Source: Pseudopyrenochaeta lycopersici (taxonomy: Eukaryota; Ascomycota; Dothideomycetes; Pleosporales; Pseudopyrenochaetaceae). From it: a DNA stretch of 64,000 bases. Where the stretch lies: assembly GCA_003313425.1 (NCBI GenBank), contig NHZP01000006.1:310001-374000 (forward strand), given 5' to 3'. Each line of letters starts with the position of its first letter. Positions within the stretch are counted from its first letter, which is position 1. The notes under the pieces were generated by a model. It was not told the DNA's origin, ran no database searches, and was given only the letters and a program-made list of their open reading frames with translations. Below are positions 56,620 through 64,000 of the stretch, in pieces. A program made the translations under genes and the position numbers.

Positions 56620-57863
56620 TTAGGTCATTATTCGAACAGCTCGGCCCACGCTTCCAGTCTCAAAGAGCTCTACAAGACCGGCTCCAAGGCACTCTTCAAG
56701 TATCCACTCAAATCTCATGCCATAGAACTGCTTCCACTTCTTTGTTTTACCAGGAAGTACGCCAGCAAATTCTCCTCTTAGCTTTTTTCTCTCCGCTTGT
56801 TCAGTGTGGGTCGCAACACCGCCGTCCCATCGCTCGCGTAAAACATCCATCGGCATCTCCTTGTATTTGGTTTTCTTCAACATGTTCAAAACATGATTTC
56901 GCGCGTCTACTAGTAGTTTCATATGCGTGCCGGTATTCGGCAATGAGAAGTTGAAATTGGCTGCTAAATTAGTTCGGGAGCTGGCGAATGAAGCTCCGCC
57001 GTGGATGTGCTGCGTCGCGTGAGCACCTCCTACAGCTTCCAAGGACCCTGCTGCATGGCGCGAACCAGAAGTGGAGATTGCAGCGAGCGAGCTAGCTCCA
57101 GGTGATGAAAAGAATGAAGAACCGGCATTGATAATGGTTGTTGAGGTTAGGAAGCCGACTGTTACTAGAGCGGAGATCTCGGTTGGCGTGAAAGTTGTGC
57201 CTGATATTGTTGTCGATGTTGGGTTTGCATTCATTGCAGATATGTACTTGGCTGACTGATGGTTAGAGGCTTCAATTGGACACCTCGACATAGGTATAGG
57301 GCTGTCTCACCTTTAAGTTCTTCTGTCAAATCGTCGTGTAAACGAACAAGGCTCTGCCACTCTTGCACAGAAGCAATGCCATCGCCGACTGCTGCAGCAC
57401 CAACACCGCGAAGGGGTATGGTCACTCTTCTCAATATGCCGGCTTGGGCCAGCTCAGCAATCTCGCGCTCGATTCTTGTTGACGACGTACTCAGCGCATC
57501 AATGTGCGCGATGGTAACAAATGGTGGAAGTCTTCTCCGGTAGTTCAAAACCTCTGCTATCCTTGTCGAGTTCATCCCTGCCTTCTCAGGCATGTCGCTA
57601 AACATTCTATTGCGGATGTATACCATGTACTGTGGAACATCCCGAAAGTTGAGGTCCTCGGCAAGAGAGGCTATCACGCCTGTGTCATCCAGCTGATCTT
57701 CATCATCGTAGGAGATAGACATCTCAGATGGCAGCGATTTCTTGCGCGGACTAGCTGAGGAAGGAGCCGACGTGGCTCGTCTCAATCCTAGTGCAGCAAC
57801 TCCACTGGGCCTGCGTGACTTTGTGATACGCGATGACCGTGCTGGAGTGGCTTGAAAGGACAT
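56620..57863 (-). CDS. STK19-family (serine/threonine-protein kinase 19-like) protein
   Basis: Protein of 394 residues from exons 57863-57311 and 57251-56620 (59-nt intron, GTGAGA donor, CAG acceptor, phase kept). After a basic Ser-rich N-terminus comes the conserved STK19/RP1 region: MPEKAGMNSTRIAEVLNYRR, then PFVTIAHIDALSTSSTRIER and GILRRVTIPLRG. After the intron follow FTPTEISALVTVGFLTS and a late segment (HVLNMLKKTKYKEMPMDVLRERW) ending in a basic, aromatic patch. The family is made of tandem winged-helix-type domains. The human member was described as a kinase but now appears to act as a DNA-binding factor in transcription-coupled repair (literature recollection). Canonical protein-kinase motifs are absent here. 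A nuclear DNA-associated role is therefore more likely. It is head-to-head with the DGAT2 gene across 617 bases. Confidence 0.87.
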
Positions 57864-58480
57864 CCTCTTCGCTTTTGCTATCTCTCTTGAGGGTGATGAA
57901 GTCTTGAGAGGCGAAGAAGCTATGGAATAGAAGAAATGGAGAAGGCTGCGCCACGACGTAGGCAGCAGGAACGGGTCAGTCTGGTGGAAGGAACGTCTCG
58001 AAGTGCAGCACTGAATAGGAAGTCGGAGTCATGGCAGATCGGACCATAAACATGACCTTGGACTGGCGAATCAGGAAGTGGCGAAGGAAAGAGGTGTAGT
58101 CTTGAAAGCTTTGAAGCCTCGGTCGAGTACCCGTGCGCCACAAGCATTAGTGCAGATCATGATGCGCATGCTTCCTGACACATGAATATTTATTCTACTT
58201 GGGCGCAGTGAGCGTTCTTGATACTGTTGGGCTCCTCCTAGCATAGATTTTGCTCGAATCTGCTCTGTTTGTCGTACGCCGAACATGCCTCAACGCTGGC
58301 GGGTGCGGCCGTTCGCAGCTTCCGGCTTAGTTCCGGCGGTGCCACACCTGATGTCATTCCACGCAGCAGCTCTGGAAAGCTCGTAACACGCACTATTCAC
58401 CCAACAAAACCCAAACATGCCCGCATAGCCCGCCCTGCACTCCTCCCACCACCGCTCCCTGTCCCAGCCCATTGCCAGCC
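57864..58480. promoter_or_regulatory. Shared divergent promoter region (STK19-like and DGAT2 genes)
   Basis: 617 bases separate the two start codons, which point away from each other. Both promoters must lie here. No specific binding site can be assigned by eye, and no gene is supported inside it. Confidence 0.5.
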
Positions 58481-60041
58481 ATGTCGCTGAATCCCGAGCC
58501 ATCCGCGCCTGAGGAGCGCGCAGAGCAAGCCCTCCCACCAAAATCCTACGCTGACGCCGCGGAAGAAGCCCTCGAGCCCGAATCACATGCAAATAAGACT
58601 GATGGCTCTCCTAAGCACACCCCAAAACGCCCAAGGAGCAAGACTGATCAAGTAAAGACCAATGGCATCAGGATACCCTCGGACGAGGACAAGGAAAGCC
58701 TCGAAGGCGTTGGCCAGGATGCATCGCCGAAGAGCCCAACGGTGAAGGGACATCGTCGGGTTGGATCGCGCAGCTCTCACGGTTCCCTCGGCCGGAAACA
58801 CGGCGAGCACATCGAAAACGAGCTCTATGAAAAGCACCAGAACGGCAATGGTGACGCCCTGACAAGTGTCAAGCCGCCACAGGAGCTTGAGCAAGCTCCA
58901 AGAACCAAGCCGTCCAAGCGCAGAAACTCGGAGCTCAAGTCAGGGCGACAGGCAGGCGCTGGATGGGCAAGGAGCAAGTGCGTCAAACTCGACTCCTGCT
59001 CGATGGCTTGTTACTGACAACTGCAGAATACGATTCGCTCCTATGAACGTGCCGCTCCAGCGTCGCCTCCAAACCCTCGCCGTGCTCATGCACACGCTCA
59101 GCATCGTCGGCAGCCTCGCCATATTCTTCTTTCTCTGCAGTATACCCCTCCTTTGGCCAATCCTTCTTCCCTATACTGTCTACGTTCTCTTCTCCAATGC
59201 TGGTACATCGGGTGAACTGTCCTTGCGCAGCGAGCGCTTACGACGACTGAAGGTCTGGTCGCTGTTCGCATCATACTTCCCTGCGCGTCTACATCGGTCG
59301 CAAGAGCTGGAGCCCACCAGGAAGTATATCTTCGGCTACCACCCACATGGCATCATCTCGCATGGTGCCTTTGCTGCATTTGCAACCGAAGCATTGGGCT
59401 TTTCACAGCTATTCCCCGGCATCACGAACGCGCTGCTAACCCTTGATTCCAATTTTCGTTATCCCATCTACCGCGAGTACGCCCTCCGCCTAGGTATGGC
59501 CTCTGTCTCACGTGAGTCTTGCGAGAACTTGCTGTCAAAAGGCGGGCCCAATGGCGAAGGTATGGGCCGCGCCATCACCATCGTTGTTGGCGGCGCCAGC
59601 GAATCGCTTGATGCACGTCCCGGCACCGTACGCCTCGTCCTCCGCCGCCGCAAAGGCTTCGTCAAGATGGCGATCCGCACCGGTGCCGACCTTGTCCCCG
59701 TGCTCGCCTTTGGAGAGAATGACGTCTACGATCAAGTCGACACCGAGTCGCATCCCTACATTCACAAGTTTCAGCTGCTCGTTAAGAAAGTCATGGGCTT
59801 TACAGTTCCCATCTTTCACGCGAGAGGTATCTTCAATTATGATGTCGGTATGATGCCATATCGACGGCCGATCAATATCGTCGTTGGCCGTCCAATTCGA
59901 GTGGTGCAGGACACACACCCAGACCCTGCTTATTTGGACGAAGTGCACGAACAGTATATCACGGAGCTTGTGCGTATATGGAACGAGCACAAAGATACTT
60001 TTGCCAAGAACAGAACAGGGGAGCTGGAGATTATCGAGTAA
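58481..60041 (+). CDS. Diacylglycerol O-acyltransferase type 2 (DGAT2)
   Basis: Acyl-CoA:diacylglycerol acyltransferase making triacylglycerol at the ER/lipid droplet, 503 residues, from exons 58481-58977 and 59027-60041 (49-nt intron, phase kept). Exon 1 codes for about 165 disordered, charged residues; exon 2 holds the enzyme. Landmarks are PLQRRLQTLAVL, a hydrophobic hairpin (LSIVGSLAIFFFLCSIPLLW), the catalytic YHPHG box near residues 271-274 in FGYHPHGIISHGAF, GGASESLDA, RKGFVKMAIRTGADLVPVLAFG with the following ENDVYDQ, and GRPIRV near the C-terminus. This is the DGAT2/MOGAT layout, close to yeast Dga1. The long N-terminal extension on its own exon resembles other filamentous-fungal DGAT2 proteins and may be regulatory; that is inference. 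Confidence 0.94.
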
Positions 60042-61021
60042 TGGATTTGGCGCTGGAGCGTCTTCTCGATTGCGTTTCTGTTCTACCTTCTTCCATGATA
60101 GCAGGATTATGGTAAATGGGAATATCCTCGGTCAGAATGCTTGATTGAACACCAATATATACCTGAATGCGCAGATTTAATGAATGAGAATATAAGTTAC
60201 CATCTACATCGTAGATGCCACTCAACATGTTCGTTTACCTGGATTTGTTGTCCAGAGTTTTGTCGACCTCCACTCCACGATTCTGTGTTTACTATCCAGA
60301 TCAGGCTCAGAGTGAGTACTATTGAGGCTGCTCTTTAGCCAAGCTGGGGAGCCTCTTCAACCACCTGACTCACTACACGGCCCAGCTGAGACTGATCGCC
60401 ATCAAGAAATGCGCATCATCAGACGCGCTGTCAATACGTTTCGCTAGCTTGTTCTCTGGTCTGGAAATTCGAAATGTGGAATGACAAGAACACTGGGATC
60501 TATCATGGTTTCACTTCATCACGCCCCGGCAGAGGTTCGCCTCGCAGCACACCCAAGAGCTTGAATTCAAAGAAAAAAGTATAGGTGCATATCGCATCAC
60601 CAATGCTGCAATCAACAAGTTCCTCAAAACTATACCAATTATATCGACATTCATGATCACTACTTAAACATCGAGTTCGACTTTCACAACTGAGATTGCG
60701 ACTTTCAGCCTTGCGATCACAAGGCTGCTGATTGGTATTTGGCTAAGTTAATTGCTCTCTGCCCGCATCTGCCAAGCGCGATCAGCGTCTTTCCGCCAAC
60801 TAATCGGGTTCTGCACGAACACAAAGGGCTGGAGAACGTCATGTTCAATAAAATGTCGCGATCCAGTGGCTTGATGAGCCTAGCGGTTGATGTAGCATTT
60901 GGAATCGTATGAGATGAGTTTAAAAGGAGTACCTGAGCTAATGCTGTAACTCGGGTTTTAACAGTCCTATCAACCTTAGTCGGTACCTGACGCGAATTCA
61001 TCGCTCTCCAGCGCGTTCACG
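60042..61021. other. Intergenic region, no supported gene
   Basis: About 980 bases between two plus-strand genes. It contains the DGAT2 3' UTR and the promoter of the haloperoxidase-like gene. Nothing else recognised. Confidence 0.5.
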
Positions 61022-62328
61022 ATGAAATTCCCAAGCATATTGCTGGCGCTCAGCGCTGGTGTCGTGAATGCTGTGTATGACGGCGACATTGTGCAGTACT
61101 GGTACGACCACTGAAGTCTTACAAATATTTCAATCGCTCATAATATATTAGGGTCGACCAATCAGGTCTCTTATCTAACAACACGCTGATCGGCGGCCTT
61201 CAATCTCCACCTTCTGGCTGGTTTGAAGCTGTCGTTCAAGCCGCCATCTACGTTACTGCCCTCGAAACGAAAAACGAATCTCTCGCATTCCAGCAGCTCG
61301 CTGTATCACATGCCGCGCATGACAGTCTGACCTGGACATTTCATGGTACGCGAAACTTTGGAAATATCTTCAAGTCTGCGCAGGATATCTTGGTAAAAAT
61401 CAATATCAGCGAGTCAGATGACCGATACTGGCGGGCAGCAGCCATTGGAAGGAAGGCAGCTATCCGCGTTACCAATGCGCGACAAGACGATAAATTGAAC
61501 AACTTTGTCAATTACGTCTACAAACCAGCTACTCCCGGAGTCTATCAACGCACCCCAGGCTCAGCTTTCATCGCTCCCGACACGCCACAAGCACGCTACC
61601 TGCGCACATTTGGTGGAATCGGGGATGTCACCAAATACCGCGCGCCTCCTCCACCAGCGTGGAACTCATCAGAGTATGAGAGTTTCTTGAACTACGTCAA
61701 AGCACAAGGTGACCGCAACTCAACCGTGCGCACCGCCGACAATACGCAGATTGCATACTTCTGGCGCGAATCTTCAGCCATTGCGTGGAACCGCTTCGCG
61801 AATAATGTCATTGGAAACAAGTTCGCCAAAGATGTCCTCACGTCTGCAAAGTTCTATTCACAGCTTAACTACGCGCTTGCCAATGCCGCAATTGCTGGTT
61901 GGGACTCCAAGGCGTTCTACAACACCTGGCGCCCAGTGACCGCAATCCGCAGGACAGATATCTGGCTTCCTAGCGGCAAGAACGTTTCGAGCCCTACATG
62001 GACGCCTCTCCTCGATCCGACGCCCAACCACCAAGAGTACATCTCCACACACGCCACATTCGGCGGCGCGGCAGCAGCTGTCATCAAGCATTGGAACAAC
62101 GGCAGTGACAATATTGATATTCTCCAAAGCACCAACGGTAGTGGTGCAGGTCTTGGTGTCATTACTCGACGATATACGAGTATCCAGCAGGCGGTGAAGG
62201 ACAATGGAGATAGTCGCATTTTCGGAGGTATTCATTTTCAATTCGCCTCGGATGTTGGCAGCAAAGTTGGGGACGCGATCGGGAAGGCGACAGTAGAAGC
62301 TTTTGAGAAGGGGTGGGACAAGTTCTGA
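61022..62328 (+). CDS. Vanadium-haloperoxidase-like / PAP2-superfamily secreted protein
   Basis: Protein of 418 residues from exons 61022-61101 and 61152-62328 (50-nt intron, phase kept). It starts with a signal peptide (KFPSILLALSAGVVNA) followed by VYDGDIVQYW, the usual opening of fungal vanadium-dependent haloperoxidase-type proteins. The vanadate/phosphate-binding residues appear in order: FYNTWRPVTAIR (R-P), the YISTHATFGGAAAAVI segment in place of P-S-G-H, and SRIFGGIHFQFASDVG with the R-x5-H motif carrying the axial histidine. The enzyme would oxidise halide with peroxide or act as an acid phosphatase; the sequence alone does not decide. The S-T-H variant of the S-G-H motif is common in this secreted fungal group, as I recall. 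Several Asn-X-Ser/Thr sites fit secretion. Confidence 0.88.
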
Positions 62329-63505
62329 GAGAATTCAGGACATGGGTTATAATGGTACGCAGTACTATCAAATATAGTAAATGAGTAATGACTGGAAGGA
62401 ATCGAATCTATTGAGGTTCTGTATGAAGTCGCAACATCATCTGTCACGGAACTGACACGATCTCAATGACTTGTGATCAACAATTCCCCATGCTTTTCAA
62501 GATATTTCGCCAAATATGGTGTGAGAATTATGAAGAAGAAAGTGAAATTGGCCGTAGAAAGCTGGCACAGTTGAGTTGGTGTTATCTTTCTTGATTGTAA
62601 ACTTCTCTCGGGTTCTAAACACGTACTAGAATGGCGAACTAGCGCAAATAACTCGTAGTAAAAAGTTCCCTATGCGAGACATTGTCTCCCACCTAGAAGG
62701 GCCCATTTTATTGAATCATGTCTTTCATGTATGTTTCACCCGCGTTCAACAATAAAACCCAACAACAAAACAGACGTCTCGATTGTGTCCAGTCTACCCA
62801 AACCCTCAAGATATTACATAATTATACATAGGGTTCCAATGAACTTGTCACTTGCTCTCATCATTGACTAATGTCGCTGCCTGCATCGGCGTCATCGCTA
62901 TTCTCTGATCGGTGTGCGGTTTGCTCGGAGATGATATTGTGCGACCGTGGGTACTTGATCTTCAAGTCTAATCAGGAGGATTGAATGGAGTTAGATTAAT
63001 CGATTAGTGTTCGTACTTGGCCGTGAGTCTTGTAGGGGTTGTGAAGCCATGTTCTCCCTAAATAGATTCTTGTTTCGTTCTTGAATAAGAGCTGTGGCGG
63101 AAGGAGGGAAGATTGTGACACAAGCATGTACTGCAAAGCTCTTAAACCTTAAGACTCAGATGACTTTACACATGCCCTGTGCATTGGTTGAAAGTGCCGA
63201 AGTGCTTGGTATTGCTCGTATTTGACGAGGCTGTGCAAGGCTGACAAGTGGCAACACAAACCCTGGATACGAGAAGTCAGCCCTATACCTGGTAACAATC
63301 CCATTCCAATAGATATCGAACAACTTACACATGATCAATTTGCACTTCCTTCGTGATACACAGTGGAACAGCGGGCCGAACCACATTCAAACCCGCACCT
63401 CTCCCTCTCTTTACTATAGGAACTTCTCCTATTACATGACAGGCAATCCTGGCCCTCCCGCAGCTTTACTCTCCTATCCTGAAATTTGTGACTCGCTCTA
63501 CCGCG
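62329..63505. other. Intergenic region, no supported gene
   Basis: About 1.2 kb, AT-rich, between convergent reading frames. No motif-bearing frame or repeat seen. Confidence 0.45.
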
Positions 63506-63817
63506 CTACCTACCCGGCGATGTTTTGAAGCCGGATGCATCGCGGCCAGTCCTTCGCGTAGCTTCTTCCGCGCTAATGTATCGTACTAGTTCTTGTTTCC
63601 GCTGCTCATTTTCTTTCTTTAAGCGTTTCCACCGGGACTTGATTGAAGGCCAAGTAGGTGTGCGAATATGTGTGGGTTGTTGGGATGATTCGAGCGTCCG
63701 ACTTAAGGTAGTGTTCGAGCTTGAAGATGCCACATATGGAGGCGGGTTTTCACTATATGGCGGTGGCTTTGCGTCCGGTAATGTTGACTCCTTATATTGA
63801 TAGTTGTGTACAGACAT
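63506..63817 (-). CDS. Small hypothetical protein with two PPxY motifs
   Basis: Possible single-exon gene of 103 residues starting at the ATG at 63817. I do not recognise the family. The N-terminal third has two adjacent proline boxes, PPPYSE and PPPYVA. PPxY sequences are ligands for WW domains such as those of Rsp5-type ubiquitin ligases, so it could be an adaptor or a ubiquitination target (inference). The C-terminal half is basic and probably helical (SRWKRLKKENEQRKQELVRY, then ISAEEATRRTGRD). The frame continues open upstream of the ATG to about 63916 without another ATG, so a longer 5' exon outside this view is possible. Confidence 0.5.
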   Translation of the reverse strand: MSVHNYQYKESTLPDAKPPPYSENPPPYVASSSSNTTLSRTLESSQQPTHIRTPTWPSIKSRWKRLKKENEQRKQELVRYISAEEATRRTGRDASGFKTSPGR

Positions 63818-64000
63818 TGTGTTTGTGACTGGTAATTTGGCATCGCAAAGTTCGATCCAGTCCTCCCCCTTAGCTTTAATAGTTAACTCCAATTTGAATG
63901 ACGTGGGGTTAGGCAAACAGTTTGGGCTGCATTGTGGCTAAGGAGGTCAGGCGGACAGTTCGTGATTCATTTTGGCTCAGGAGTGTTCACCGTGCGCGCT

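Overview
The window looks like a chromosomal segment of a filamentous ascomycete, most likely a Dothideomycete of the Pleosporales type. The grounds are short introns (about 45-65 nt, a few longer) with GT..AG ends and CTAAC/CTGAC-like branch sites, no operons, intergenic gaps of 0.1-6.7 kb, and fungal-only families: Pth11/rhodopsin-like membrane protein, HeLo-domain protein, DAL5-type MFS permease, NRPS-like monomodule and DGAT2. The species assignment is inference. I found 22 protein-coding genes. For the spliced ones I worked out exon junctions by hand from splice signals, phase and family conservation. I found no rRNA, tRNA, CRISPR array or recognisable transposon.

Layout. 1-9.2 kb: a short-chain dehydrogenase, a siderophore-esterase-like hydrolase, a secreted type-B carboxylesterase and a seven-helix rhodopsin-like protein. 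10.8-12.4 kb: a HeLo (HET-S N-terminal type) protein whose extreme C-terminus resembles an amyloid signalling motif. 14.3-15.5 kb: a six-exon enoyl-CoA hydratase/isomerase. 17.0-20.5 kb: an adenylation domain fused to a membrane module and a ferredoxin-reductase-like module, with no carrier domain. 20.5-27.2 kb: a 6.7 kb gene-poor stretch. 27.2-34.4 kb: a hybrid histidine kinase and a SERCA-type Ca2+-ATPase. 35.1-39.8 kb: a nuclear-looking AT-hook protein and a probably peroxisomal acyl-CoA ligase. 41.8-45.6 kb: a CorA-like protein convergent with an MFS permease.

46.0-54.9 kb is the most distinctive region. A membrane acyltransferase-3 protein and a processive family-2 glycosyltransferase lie in tandem on the minus strand. 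A divergent 1025-residue protein joins a secreted GH16-like domain, with substituted catalytic positions, to a second acyltransferase-3 membrane domain. Together they have the parts expected for making, exporting, binding and acylating an extracellular polysaccharide. This is my leading candidate for an undescribed system, but its function is inferred from domains and proximity only.

55.0-63.8 kb: a TauD-type dioxygenase, an STK19-family protein head-to-head with DGAT2, a vanadium-haloperoxidase-like secreted protein, and a small PPxY protein near the right edge.

Two introns (in the carboxylesterase and the TauD gene) are 57 nt long, in frame and stop-free, so uncorrected ORF reading would translate straight through them. 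The acyl-CoA ligase carries its last catalytic lysine and its peroxisomal tail on a 93-nt terminal exon.
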